A DNA stretch of 64,000 nt from Candidatus Sulfotelmatobacter sp. (GTDB taxonomy: Bacteria > Acidobacteriota > Terriglobia > Terriglobales > Acidobacteriaceae). The position numbers and the translations under genes are program-made. Under the pieces are notes generated by a model. It was not told the origin of the DNA. It saw only the letters and a program-made list of their open reading frames with translations, and ran no database searches. The stretch spans positions 1,426,001-1,490,000 of the forward strand of contig DASYBM010000004.1 in assembly GCA_036500765.1 (NCBI GenBank), in the 5' to 3' direction. Within the stretch, counting starts at the first letter, position 1. Each line of letters opens with the position of its first letter. Below are positions 8,383 through 16,958 of this stretch, one piece after another.

Positions 8383-9766
8383 CCGGCGGCCGATCCGCGG
8401 TCGCCAGTTTCGCGATCAACGGCAGTCGAATCTCTACGATCAATCCGCCTTCGGCACGATTGAAGGCCGAGACCTTACCGCTATGGAAGCGAACGGCACG
8501 CTCGGTGATGGCCAAGCCGAGGCCCACGCCTCCGGTAAGACGCCCGCGAGCATCGTCGACGCGGTAGAAAGGTTGAAACATTTTCTCCAGCGCATCCTCT
8601 GGAACCCCCGGGCCGGAATCGCTCACGCGCAGCACCGCCTCGCGGCCGCCCGCTCGTTCTTCGCTAGTCAGCGCGATCTGGACAGAACTGCCCTCAGCCG
8701 TGTAGCGGATGGCGTTGCGCACCACGTTTTCCACCGCGCTGTGCAGCAGCGAATCGTTTCCGCGCACCTCCCAGTCGCCTTCCGGAATTAGGGTATGCAC
8801 GTGGCAGTGGCGCTCCTGCGCCTCGAACTCGGCGTCCTCGGCGACGTTCGCGACCATTTCTCCCAGCCGTACCGGAGTTTGCGGAACTTTCTGTTCGCCA
8901 TCTTCCAGGCGAGCCAAAGTAAGAATCCGGCCGATCAATTCGTTCAAACGGCTGGCTTCCATTTCGATGCGGTCGAGCATGTCGGTGCTCTCGACGCCAG
9001 CACGCTGCCGCGCCAGGCCGAGCGCAACGTTGAGGCGGGCCAAAGGCGAACGCAATTCATGGGAAATATCGTTCAGCAGGCGAGACTGCGCCTTCACCAG
9101 CATCTCCAGACGCTCCGCCATGGCGTCAAAGTCGCGCACCAGTCCAGCTACTTCGTCGCTTCGCTTGCTCGCTGGAGCGCCGCTGCGCGCCGTTAAATCG
9201 CCGGCCGCCAACTGCCGTGTGGCCGCGCGCAACCGTACGATCGGCTTGGTCAAATACCAAGCCAGCAGATAGCAGACGAGCCCGGAGGTGATCACACCAA
9301 TGATCAATCCGGGGATCGGCATTCCGCGCGGACCCAAAAATACGCGCGGCCCCGGGGGCAGTCCCATCACGAGCGTGAAGTGGCGTTGCCCATCCGATGA
9401 CGCGCGCGATTCCTTCAGCACCTTGGGGGCTGGAATCACGAATCCATCGTGCGGTGACGGCGAACCGCTTCGCAGCATTCGCACCGCCCAATCCGGCGCG
9501 CCGCGCTGCGAAACTTCCTCGCCTTGCTCGTTGAAAAGATAGGCCCGCACATGCTGCGTAGCCATCAGATCGTCCAGATACTCGCGAACTTTTTGCGGGC
9601 CGCCCTCCTCGTAAGCGCTGACCGCGTCGTTCAATGCCGTGGTGCGTAACGTCTCCCATGCCGCGCCCCGCGGACGAAGCACCATGGTTACCAGAATGGC
9701 GAGGACTACGAACAACGCCTGCGCCGTCCAGAACGATAGAAAGATTCGTAGAAAGAGACTCTTCAT
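8366..9766 (-). CDS. cpxA: CpxA-like envelope-stress sensor histidine kinase
   Basis: 466 residues in the classic layout: membrane helix (about 8-30), periplasmic sensor of about 120 residues, second helix, HAMP domain (YLTKPIVRLRAATRQLAAGDLTA), HisKA domain with the phospho-acceptor in DISHELRSPLARL (a CpxA-type H-box), and HATPase_c with N-box ENVVRNAIRYT, G1 DSGPGVP, F-box MFQPFYR and G2 GGVGLGLAI. It autophosphorylates on His and passes the phosphate to the response regulator encoded just upstream. Start ATG 9766 opens directly on the first helix; the frame is open to 9862 but without family-like sequence. With CpxR upstream and a Spy/CpxP gene divergent, a Cpx-type periplasmic stress role is a good inference; the stimulus is unknown. 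It ends inside a palindromic repeat. Confidence 0.88.
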   Translation of the reverse strand: MKSLFLRIFLSFWTAQALFVVLAILVTMVLRPRGAAWETLRTTALNDAVSAYEEGGPQKVREYLDDLMATQHVRAYLFNEQGEEVSQRGAPDWAVRMLRSGSPSPHDGFVIPAPKVLKESRASSDGQRHFTLVMGLPPGPRVFLGPRGMPIPGLIIGVITSGLVCYLLAWYLTKPIVRLRAATRQLAAGDLTARSGAPASKRSDEVAGLVRDFDAMAERLEMLVKAQSRLLNDISHELRSPLARLNVALGLARQRAGVESTDMLDRIEMEASRLNELIGRILTLARLEDGEQKVPQTPVRLGEMVANVAEDAEFEAQERHCHVHTLIPEGDWEVRGNDSLLHSAVENVVRNAIRYTAEGSSVQIALTSEERAGGREAVLRVSDSGPGVPEDALEKMFQPFYRVDDARGRLTGGVGLGLAITERAVRFHSGKVSAFNRAEGGLIVEIRLPLIAKLATADRPPAVASI

Positions 9767-9924
9767 ATTTGCGATGCAATGATCCTTTGGCTTGCGCGCC
9801 GGGTAAGTTGAGCCTGAGATCCCTCGCTTCGCCTGAAGAACGGCCTCCGCGCGGGATGACAATGCGAATTGAAGGCTAAAGCCGCATCACTAACCTCGCA
9901 TCTTTACTGCATCGCTACCAGATA
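9767..9924. repeat. Spacer inside the cpxRA pair holding a REP-like copy
   Basis: 158 bases separate the regulator from the kinase. Positions about 9817-9867, read on the minus strand, give TTGTCATCCCGCGCGGAGG then CCGTTCTTCAGGCG then GCGAGGGATCTC. The same order of words occurs at 34668-34720 on the plus strand, so this is a dispersed repeat inserted between two genes expected to be co-transcribed. Confidence 0.5.
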
Positions 9925-10632
9925 TTACGCCTTTGCCTTCTCCCGGGGGCGCGCAAAAATATATCCTACGCCGCGCACCGTCTTGATGTGCTCATCGCTG
10001 TCGGAATCGCCTAACTTCTTGCGCACTTTGCTGACGTGCATATCGATGCTGCGGTCGAAAGGCGAAAACTTGCGGCTCAACACGGCGTTCACCAGCCGTT
10101 CCCGCGGCACCACGCGCCCGGCCTCGCGCAACAGCACTTCGAGCAAATTGAACTCGACCGAAGTGAGATCCACCGGCTTACCTTCGAGCCGCACAATCCG
10201 CGTCGCTGGATCCAGTTCCACATCGCCTACGCTTACCACATCCGGCGCAGGAGCCGCTCCGCTGCCATCGGCGCGCGTTCGCCGCAGCACGGCTCGAATG
10301 CGCGCCACCAGTTCGCGCGGATTGAACGGCTTCGGCAGATAGTCGTCAGCCCCTATTTCCAGCCCCACGATGCGGTCCACATCTTCGCCGCGTGCCGTCA
10401 GCAACAGCACCGGCAGCCGCGAAGTTGCGCGGATCCGGCGCAGCACTTCGAAGCCGTTAATACCCGGCAGCATCACATCGAGCACCGCCAGCAGATATTC
10501 CCCGGCCGTAGCCTTCCTGAGACCGCTTTCCCCGTCGTGCACACACTCGGTCGTAAACCCCTCGGCGCGCAGATATTCCTGGACAAGGTGGCAGAGTTCT
10601 ACATCGTCATCAATAACTAGAATTCGTTCCAT
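9925..10632 (-). CDS. cpxR: CpxR-like OmpR-family response regulator
   Basis: 235 residues. The receiver domain (about 1-115) has the acidic pair in ILVIDDDVEL, the phospho-acceptor Asp in VLDVMLPGINGFEVL, the Thr of LLLTARGE and the Lys of DDYLPKPF. The C-terminal winged helix (about 135-230) has the OmpR-type core LTSVEFNLLEVLLREAGRVVPRERL and ends with DMHVSKVRKKLG...IKTVRGVGYIFA. When phosphorylated it should bind DNA as a dimer and adjust envelope genes, most plausibly including the divergent Spy/CpxP gene 355 bases away. ATG 10632 is the natural start (MERILVIDDD). It is transcribed ahead of the kinase, with a 158-base gap. Confidence 0.9.
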   Translation of the reverse strand: MERILVIDDDVELCHLVQEYLRAEGFTTECVHDGESGLRKATAGEYLLAVLDVMLPGINGFEVLRRIRATSRLPVLLLTARGEDVDRIVGLEIGADDYLPKPFNPRELVARIRAVLRRTRADGSGAAPAPDVVSVGDVELDPATRIVRLEGKPVDLTSVEFNLLEVLLREAGRVVPRERLVNAVLSRKFSPFDRSIDMHVSKVRKKLGDSDSDEHIKTVRGVGYIFARPREKAKA

Positions 10633-10987
10633 ACAGTTAACATTGTGCGCCAGTGCAGCAGGCTTCGTAGTAAAGAATTGTCAAATACCCGTGCAGGCGC
10701 GGAAGCCTCGTCCGCCCGCGCGAAGAGTGCATGGTATGCCCACAGGCGGTTGCGGTTCAAAAGGAACTGAGCCACGCATCCGGCGACCATATGGCCTGCG
10801 GCCACCCCGGACGAGGGCGTCCAATGCCCCCGGAGCCCTTTTACAAAACTTTACTTCAGTTGACCGTCTTTTTACCGCTTTTTCTCTGGCATCCGTGTTC
10901 CTATCTCTGTACGCACAACCCGGTACTCACAGTCCCGGGACATCCCGGAGAATTTCCGGACTCACACCGGAACAGGAGTAGCACACT
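10633..10987. promoter_or_regulatory. Divergent control region between cpxR and spy/cpxP
   Basis: 355 bases without a credible gene. Near the spy side there are small inverted repeats: palindromic TCCCGGGA and CCGGA-gaat-TTCCGG (about 10930-10965), followed by the ribosome site ACAGGAGT and ATG 10988. By analogy with Cpx systems this region probably binds the response regulator, but I did not find a clear pair of direct GTAAA-like half-sites. Confidence 0.45.
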
Positions 10988-11485
10988 ATGAAATCGATTC
11001 GTTTTCGCTTAATGCTGGCTGGCTTGGCCGTTTTGCTGGGCGGCGTGTTCGCCAAGTCGCAGACCGCCGCCGACGCTCCCTCATCTCCGCCCATGCGCGG
11101 CCATTGGGACGGAGGACGCGACGGCATGATGGGATTTTTTGGCAGAGCTCTCAATCTCACCGATGACCAGAAAACGCAGATGAAGGCCATCATGGAGAAA
11201 GAGCGTCCCACGCTGAAGCCCTTGCATGAGCAGGAACGCCAGATCGACCAGCAGCTTCGCCAGTACGTGGAAGGGACCTTCGATCAGGCTAAGGTTCAGG
11301 CGCTGGCCACACAAAAGGCGCAGGTTGACTCCCAACTCACGGTCGAGGAGACGCGCGTTCACAACCAGATGTATCTACTGCTCACGCCGGATCAGCAGTC
11401 CCAGTTGAAGCAGATGGAAGCGAACCGCCAGGCCCGCATGCAACAGCACATGCAGAATGCTCCAGCCGCTCCTCAGGAGGAGTAG
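10988..11485 (+). CDS. Spy/CpxP-family periplasmic chaperone or stress sensor
   Basis: 165 residues with a signal peptide (about 1-23, ending VFAKSQ) and a helical mature domain carrying both LTxxQ motifs that define the family: LTDDQKTQMKAI near residue 58 and LTPDQQSQLKQM near residue 137. The middle is highly charged (Gln/Glu/Lys) and the tail is Gln/Met-rich. Spy acts as an ATP-independent chaperone in the periplasm, while CpxP damps CpxA. The position opposite cpxRA fits either role, and sequence alone does not separate them. The start is backed by an AGGAG site 8-9 bases upstream. A hairpin follows the stop. Confidence 0.88.
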   Translation: MKSIRFRLMLAGLAVLLGGVFAKSQTAADAPSSPPMRGHWDGGRDGMMGFFGRALNLTDDQKTQMKAIMEKERPTLKPLHEQERQIDQQLRQYVEGTFDQAKVQALATQKAQVDSQLTVEETRVHNQMYLLLTPDQQSQLKQMEANRQARMQQHMQNAPAAPQEE

Positions 11486-11499
11486 TTAAGACGGTCGAC

Positions 11500-11536
11500 A
11501 AATGGGGCGCCCCGGGAAATCGCGGCAGCCCCATTT
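11500..11536 (+). terminator. Hairpin after spy/cpxP
   Basis: Perfect 9-base arms AAATGGGGC (11500-11508) and GCCCCATTT (11528-11536) close a 19-base GC-rich loop. No strong T run follows, so it may slow or process the transcript rather than end it. Confidence 0.5.
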
Positions 11537-11655
11537 CTCGCGTCCTATGCGAGAAAGCCTGGCCTGAACTTGCCGAAGGGTGGGGATTTCAACTCTCTTC
11601 CCGCAAAGCCAAGCGCCTCGCTCTGACCGAGGAAAAACATGACCAAGGAAAACGT

Positions 11656-11877
11656 ATGACCCCCGACACGTTTCTCTTCAATGCTGGATGGCTCTTCTTC
11701 GCGGCTTGGATCGCTGTGCTCGTGGCCCTCACCGTGGTGGCGTTCGGCCGCGATCTGTTGCCCCAAAAGGCGCACTTGAATTCGGCACAACTGGATTCGG
11801 CACATCGGAACTCTGCCCATCTGAATTCAGTCCAACCCATGCGTCCCACACGCACCCCGGCCCCTCGTGCCCGCTAG
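11656..11877 (+). CDS. Small membrane protein with a five-residue repeat tail
   Basis: 73 residues: one membrane helix (about 8-30, LFFAAWIAVLVALTVVAF), then a tail of four consecutive five-residue units, AHLNS AQLDS AHRNS AHLNS, encoded by imperfect 15-base repeats (about 11770-11830). An AAGGAAAA ribosome site sits 4-8 bases before ATG 11656, and a terminator-like hairpin follows the stop, so I regard it as a real short gene. The repeat resembles pentapeptide-repeat spacing but is too short to fold as that helix. No function is recognised. The 15-base periodicity also keeps the opposite strand open, which is taken as a shadow. Confidence 0.55.
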   Translation: MTPDTFLFNAGWLFFAAWIAVLVALTVVAFGRDLLPQKAHLNSAQLDSAHRNSAHLNSVQPMRPTRTPAPRAR

Positions 11878-11909
11878 CCAGACGCTTCAACAGTTTTAGA
11901 AAAGAAAAG

Positions 11910-11964
11910 ACAGCCCAGCGGGCTCCGCGTTTCTTGCGGCATCAGGATGGGCTGTTGACTTTTT
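11910..11964 (+). terminator. Terminator-like hairpin after the small membrane protein
   Basis: Arms ACAGCCCA (11910-11917) and TGGGCTGT (11948-11955) pair perfectly, and a T run (11960-11964) follows. It lies 33 bases after the stop of the small gene and just before the 3' end of the opposing kelch gene. Confidence 0.55.
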
Positions 11965-11988
11965 CGAACAGCGGCACTCAGCCTCGGC

Positions 11989-13920
11989 CTACGGCACAAA
12001 TTTCCACAAATCGCTGAAGGAACCATTCACGCCACTGATTGGCCCGTTCCCACCAAACAGCCACAGATTTCCTTCCGCATCGCTCCAAGCCGGCGAGCCG
12101 CCGCGCGCTCCCGGGACGTTGCCGACAGCAGCCATTCCCAAGGTTCCGTAATTTCCCGCTTCGCCGGCCAGGTTCGACCCGCTCTGCCACGTCCATTTCG
12201 CTGTGCTGGGGTTGTACTCCCACAGGTCGTTGAGTTCACCAGCGATGCCGGCGGAGTCGATTCCAATCCCACCGAAAAGCCAGAAATTGCCAATAGAATC
12301 GGTCCACACGACGGGTCCTTTTCGTGACCCCGGAAGGTTGGTAGATGCACCAACACCCAAAGTCCCGTATACTCCGGGCTCTGCAGCGATTTCCGATCCG
12401 CCGACCCAGATCCATTGGCCCGAGCCGATGTTGAATTTCCACAGATCGCTAAGAACTGCGGTATTGCCGGCAGAGTCGGGACCGAATCCGCCGAACAGCC
12501 ACAGATTCCCCTGTTTGTCGGTCCAACTCGCCGAGAGGAATCGCGCCCCGGGCGCGTTGGACGAGGAAGCCAACGCCTGAGTTCCGTAAGTCCCGTTCAC
12601 GCCAGCCACGTTCGACCCGCTCACCCAGGTCCAGGTCCACTGGCCCGCAGAGTTGTAACTACCCTTCCACAAATCATTGAGGTAGCCGACCGTGGAAGCG
12701 GAGTCGTAACCCAACCCGCCGAAGAGCCAGAAATTTCCTTTCTTATCGACCCAACTGATGGACGAATATCGCGATCCCGGGACGTTGCCCGCATCGGCGA
12801 TCCCCTGAGTTCCGTAGATTCCCGATTGATTGACGACGTCCGCCCCGCTGACCCACGTCCATCCCGCGCTGGGATTGTACTCCCACAAATCGTTCAGATT
12901 CCCGGGCGATCTGGTGGAATCGTAACCATGGCCGCCAAAGAGCCAGAAATTCCCGGATGCGTCGGTCCAACTGACCGCCGAGTCTCGCGCACCCGGCATG
13001 TTGCTGAGGCCGGCGGAAGCGAGAGTCCCGTAGGTTCCACCAACGCCTGCCACCTTCGCACCGCCCATCGAAACCCACTGGCCCGTGCTCGGCATGTACT
13101 CCCACAAATCGTTCAAGTCAGCGACGGTTCCCAGCGAGTCGTAACCATAACCACCGAAGAGCCAGAAGTTTCCACTGGGGTCACCCGAACTGACACTCCA
13201 GTAGCGTGCTCCAGGAAGATTGCTGCTCGAGGCCAAGCCTAAAGTTCCATATTCGCCGATCTGGTCGACAACGTTTGGTCCGTTCTCCCAGGTCCACTCA
13301 TTGAGGTTCGCGCAAGCTACGGCCACAGTCGTCAAATTCGCGCTGGAGGTTCCAGATGCACTGTTGACGGTGCAGTTTTGGATCGGATTCGAAGGTTGGG
13401 TCAGAACCGAGACGCTATACGCGGTGCCGTTCGTCAAGGCCGTCGCGAAAGTGAACGTCGCCTGGCTCGCATTGATCGTCAGGTTGTCGCCGTTGTTGTC
13501 TTGCAGGACAAGTCCCGATCCCGAGAGCCCCGAAATGGTGCCGCCCACGGTGTAATTGGTGGGGGTCGTGCTGCATGTGACGAGGACGCTGGTGACATTG
13601 GCGCTGGTCATTCCGCTTCCGCCGCTTACCACGCAATTTTGTGCGGGACTGGAAGGCTGGGTCATTACCGAAACGTTGTAAGCGCTGCCGCTGGTAACGG
13701 CGGTCGGAAAGGTAAACGCCGTCGCATTCGCGCTGACGGTCACACTGCTCGCCTTGTTGTTTTGCAGAACCAGGCCCGTCCCAGCCAGACCGGAAATGGA
13801 GCCGCCGACGGTGTAAGTAACTGGAGGGACTACATTTGCAGGGGCGCTGCCGCTGCCACCGCCGCAACCGGTCGAGAATAAGGCGGTGCCCAGCATCAAG
13901 ACAAAGAGGTAAGACTTCAT
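11989..13920 (-). CDS. Kelch-repeat lipoprotein with two Ig-like N-terminal repeats
   Basis: 643 residues. Signal peptide with lipobox FSTGC (Cys 19), then a Gly/Ser linker. Two homologous units of about 90 residues follow, each opening YTVGG(S/T)ISGL and closing in a ...VTC or ...VACA strand (Ig/bacterial-fold domains common in acidobacteria). Six kelch-like blades make up the rest, each with GTYGT..., PGAR, W.D..GN(F/L)WLFGG and LNDLWEY motifs, consistent with a six-bladed propeller exposed on the outer membrane. Such proteins usually bind ligands or glycans; none can be named. The repeats are also visible as a period of about 170-190 bases in the DNA. The gene is divergent from the ABC exporter. 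Confidence 0.85.
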   Translation of the reverse strand: MKSYLFVLMLGTALFSTGCGGGSGSAPANVVPPVTYTVGGSISGLAGTGLVLQNNKASSVTVSANATAFTFPTAVTSGSAYNVSVMTQPSSPAQNCVVSGGSGMTSANVTSVLVTCSTTPTNYTVGGTISGLSGSGLVLQDNNGDNLTINASQATFTFATALTNGTAYSVSVLTQPSNPIQNCTVNSASGTSSANLTTVAVACANLNEWTWENGPNVVDQIGEYGTLGLASSSNLPGARYWSVSSGDPSGNFWLFGGYGYDSLGTVADLNDLWEYMPSTGQWVSMGGAKVAGVGGTYGTLASAGLSNMPGARDSAVSWTDASGNFWLFGGHGYDSTRSPGNLNDLWEYNPSAGWTWVSGADVVNQSGIYGTQGIADAGNVPGSRYSSISWVDKKGNFWLFGGLGYDSASTVGYLNDLWKGSYNSAGQWTWTWVSGSNVAGVNGTYGTQALASSSNAPGARFLSASWTDKQGNLWLFGGFGPDSAGNTAVLSDLWKFNIGSGQWIWVGGSEIAAEPGVYGTLGVGASTNLPGSRKGPVVWTDSIGNFWLFGGIGIDSAGIAGELNDLWEYNPSTAKWTWQSGSNLAGEAGNYGTLGMAAVGNVPGARGGSPAWSDAEGNLWLFGGNGPISGVNGSFSDLWKFVP

Positions 13921-14163
13921 GGATGTCCTCAGGTTTCTGAATTGGATTTTTGAGGGAAGGGTCTTTAGGGGATGAAGGGGATGTGCAAATTCTATGTCGG
14001 GTTTTAATACCCGGCCATAGCACTTCCTGGTGATATCGATAGGGTAGAAAGACTCCTATACCAAAAGGCTCTTATCGGAGGATTCCTGACTGACGGCTTC
14101 CAGCCCGCGCGGCTTTCCAAGAACCTGAAGCGCGCCTGCTAGAATTTCATCTACTCAATCTGC
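13921..14163. other. Divergent intergenic region
   Basis: 243 bases between the kelch gene (-) and the ABC exporter (+). No gene, hairpin with a T run or repeat stands out. Confidence 0.4.
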
Positions 14164-15939
14164 ATGCTGCCGAAGAGTTTGCGCCCGCTGCTGCCTTACC
14201 TGAAACGCTATCGCTGGGGATACACCGCCGGCATGCTCTGCGTTTTTCTGACCAACGGCATTCAGGTGATGGGACCGAAAGTGCTCGGCCTGGCTTCCGA
14301 GGCGCTGCTCAAGGGCGTGACTCGTCACAAGTTATTTTTTTATGCCGCGCTGCTGCTGGCCATCGCGGTGGCCAAGGGAATCTTTCAGTTTCTCACCCGC
14401 TGGATCGTGATTGGCGTCTCGCGCGATATTGAGTTCGACCTGCGCAACGATCTTTTCAGGCGCCTCGAAAGCCTCAGCTACTCGTATTACCAGCGCCATC
14501 GCACCGGCGACATCATGGCCCGCGCCACCAACGACCTGAGCGCGGTGCGCAATCTGCTTGGGCCCGCCATCATGTACACGGCTAACACGGTCGTATTGAT
14601 GTCGGCGGCGCTGGCCTTCATGATTTCGATCAGTCCGCGGCTCACGCTTTATACCTTTCTGCCGCTGCCCGCGGCCAGCATTCTGATCCAGTATTTTGGA
14701 CGCCGCATTCATGAGCGCTTCGAGCGCATCCAGGCGATGTTCTCTGACATCTCGGCGCGGGCGCAGGAGAATTTTTCCGGCGCACGGCTGATTCGCGCTT
14801 ACGTGCAGGAAGACGCCGAGATTCGCGCCTTCGAAAAGGAGAACGAGGAATACATCCGCCGTAATCTGAAGTTGGTGAGGCTCATGGGCATGCTGTGGCC
14901 CACGCTGGAATTCATGCTGGGCTGCGCCGTGGTGCTCGTGCTGTGGCTCGGAGGACGCGAAGTGCTGAGCGGGCGCATCAACTTCGGGCAGTTTGTCGCG
15001 TTTAATGCGTACATGCTGCAATTGACCTGGCCGATCATTGCACTTGGCTACGTCATCAATCTTTTTCAGCGCGGCACGGCGTCTTTGGTGCGTCTGAACG
15101 AGATCATGCTGGAGGAACCGGAGATCAGAGATGCTCCGGGCGTCGCCAGTTCAGAGGTGAGTGCTGCGGCGAAGTCAGAGGAAGAGCATGAGATCGCCGG
15201 CGAGATCGAGTTCCGCGGACTGAACTTCAGTTATGACGGCAAGCGCGTGCTGCACAATGTGAACCTGCGGGTCCCAGCCGGAAGCAGCCTGGCCATTGTC
15301 GGCCCGACGGGATCGGGCAAGACCACGCTGGTCAGCCTGATTCCTCGCATCTACGATGCTGACGCAGGTACAGTGATGATCGATGGTCGGCCGATTCGCG
15401 AATATTCGCTGGCGTCGCTGCGGCGCAATATCGGATTCGTGCCCCAGGAAACTTTTCTGTTCAGCGAGCGCATCCGCGAGAACATCGCGCTGGGCATCGA
15501 CTCGGCCAGCGATCAGCAGATTCAAAACGCCGCCGACGCGGCCAACATCGCCGCCGACATCGAGAGCTTCCCCGAAGGCTACGAAACGATGGTGGGCGAG
15601 CGCGGCATCACGCTCTCTGGAGGCCAGAAGCAGCGAACCGCGATTGCCCGCGCCCTGATTCGCAATCCGCGGATTCTGATTCTCGACGATGCGCTCTCCA
15701 GCGTCGACACCCACACCGAAGACAAGATTCTCAACCACCTGCGCGACGTGATGCGCGGCCGGACCACGATTTTTATTTCGCACCGCGTCTCCACTGTCCG
15801 CAATGCCGACCGCATCGCCGTGCTGGATGGCGGACGCATCGTCGAACTTGGCACCCACGACGAACTGCTGGCCTTGAACGGCTACTACAGCGACCTGTAT
15901 AACAAGCAACTGCTGGAAGAAGAGCTGGCCGAAGTTTGA
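14164..15939 (+). CDS. MsbA/MdlB-type ABC exporter (fused permease and ATPase)
   Basis: 591-residue half-transporter that works as a homodimer or heterodimer. Residues about 15-310 form the type IV exporter membrane domain (six helices). Residues about 345-585 form the nucleotide-binding domain with Walker A GPTGSGKTT (about 380), Q-loop PQETFLFSE, signature LSGGQKQR (about 485), Walker B ILILDDALSSVD and switch His in FISHRVS. All catalytic residues are intact. The family moves lipids (MsbA flips lipid A core) or drugs outward. No partner half-transporter is adjacent, so a homodimer is likely. The 5' end has no obvious ribosome site, but ATG 14164 opens the normal N-terminal amphipathic segment. 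Confidence 0.9.
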   Translation: MLPKSLRPLLPYLKRYRWGYTAGMLCVFLTNGIQVMGPKVLGLASEALLKGVTRHKLFFYAALLLAIAVAKGIFQFLTRWIVIGVSRDIEFDLRNDLFRRLESLSYSYYQRHRTGDIMARATNDLSAVRNLLGPAIMYTANTVVLMSAALAFMISISPRLTLYTFLPLPAASILIQYFGRRIHERFERIQAMFSDISARAQENFSGARLIRAYVQEDAEIRAFEKENEEYIRRNLKLVRLMGMLWPTLEFMLGCAVVLVLWLGGREVLSGRINFGQFVAFNAYMLQLTWPIIALGYVINLFQRGTASLVRLNEIMLEEPEIRDAPGVASSEVSAAAKSEEEHEIAGEIEFRGLNFSYDGKRVLHNVNLRVPAGSSLAIVGPTGSGKTTLVSLIPRIYDADAGTVMIDGRPIREYSLASLRRNIGFVPQETFLFSERIRENIALGIDSASDQQIQNAADAANIAADIESFPEGYETMVGERGITLSGGQKQRTAIARALIRNPRILILDDALSSVDTHTEDKILNHLRDVMRGRTTIFISHRVSTVRNADRIAVLDGGRIVELGTHDELLALNGYYSDLYNKQLLEEELAEV

Positions 15940-16175
15940 GGCTGAAGAAACTCAATTCCCGGCGCTCCCCCTGTTCTTTGCGGCCCGCTCTTTGCGATCC
16001 TTGCAGTCTAAGATTTCTGTGGCCGCCCGGCGAAAGCTCTTAACGCAGAGGCCAGGAAGAAAACCGCAAAGGCGCAAAGAAAATCAACCGAGTAGGTCTC
16101 CAGCGACATTTTCTTGACAAGGCTGAGTCCCCGGTCATCTACACTTGCCCTGAATGGGGAGATACTACCCTCGCG

Positions 16176-16874
16176 ATGCAGCGCGTCAACACCGTCGAAA
16201 TGCTCGATAGCGATGACTGTCCGCCCGGCGAAGTCGAAGCTTCGCTGCGCGACATGGGCCGCATCAACCGGTGGTTCGGTGGAGTCACCACGACGCGCAG
16301 GATGATCGAGCGTGTCGCCGCTACCACGGGAAGAAAACATTTCCGGATACTCGAAGTAGCCTCAGGATTGGGCGAAGTGCCAAAAGCCGCCAGCGATCAA
16401 GTGCGCCGCAAAGGGATTACTCTCGATGTTCTTTGCCTCGATCGCGTGCGCTCGCATCTGCAAAATGGGAACGGAACTCGAGAGTCGCATTGCCCCGTAG
16501 TTGCCGACGCACTTGCACTGCCCTTCCCGGACAATAGTTTCGATCTGGTCAGTTCCAGCCTGTTCGCGCATCATCTGGCCCCCCCCGAGCTGACGCAATT
16601 TGTGGCGGAGGCGCTGCGCGTGAGCCGCTACGCCGTGCTCATCAACGACCTAATCCGGCATCCCCTGCATGTCGCGCTGGTATATGCTGCGTTCCCGCTG
16701 ATGCGCAGCTACGTCTCGCGCTTCGATGGAGTGGCGTCGGTGCGAAGAGCGTATGTTCCGGAAGAAATGGGGCGCATGCTTTCGTCGAGCGCGCAGGCTG
16801 CAAAGGTCGATATCTCCAGCCACTTTCTGTTTCGCATGGGAGTGATTGCGTGGAAGGCAATTATTGATGGATGA
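16176..16874 (+). CDS. Class I SAM-dependent methyltransferase
   Basis: 232 residues with the Rossmann methyltransferase core: motif I ILEVASGLGEVP (about 58-70), a DVLCLDR strand for motif II, VVADALALPFPDNSFDLVSSSL for motifs III-IV, and a post-core helix HHLAPPELTQFVAEALRV. The substrate is unknown. The pattern (aspartate before LALPF, small-molecule-type core) fits the UbiE/Methyltransf_25 group. It is convergent with a second, unrelated methyltransferase, the two 3' ends being separated by a long imperfect hairpin. ATG 16176 has GGGGAG 16 bases upstream, so a start at ATG 16200 is possible. Confidence 0.8.
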   Translation: MQRVNTVEMLDSDDCPPGEVEASLRDMGRINRWFGGVTTTRRMIERVAATTGRKHFRILEVASGLGEVPKAASDQVRRKGITLDVLCLDRVRSHLQNGNGTRESHCPVVADALALPFPDNSFDLVSSSLFAHHLAPPELTQFVAEALRVSRYAVLINDLIRHPLHVALVYAAFPLMRSYVSRFDGVASVRRAYVPEEMGRMLSSSAQAAKVDISSHFLFRMGVIAWKAIIDG

Positions 16875-16952
16875 TTATTGATTTTGATCGAAAACCGAGG
16901 CCTGCGGTCGGTGGGGGTGTGAATCAACAATCAAGAATCATCAATCAACAAT
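16860..16952. terminator. Long two-way stem-loop between convergent methyltransferase genes
   Basis: Left arm ATTATTGATGGATGATTATT (from 16860) and right arm ATCAATCAACAAT-type sequence (to 16952) pair over about 24 bases with three mismatches, around a GC-rich loop with GAAAACCGAGG. The AT-rich stem built of repeated TGATT words overlaps the last codons of the first gene and ends 7 bases before the second. It suits a bidirectional terminator, although its word-repeat make-up matches the other intergenic palindromes here. Confidence 0.5.
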
Positions 16953-16958
16953 GTCCCT

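Noticed and set aside
11589..11855. Minus-strand frame with AEFRC-type pentapeptides
   Set aside because: A 15-base repeat gives five-residue periodicity in every frame; the plus-strand gene has the ribosome site and terminator.
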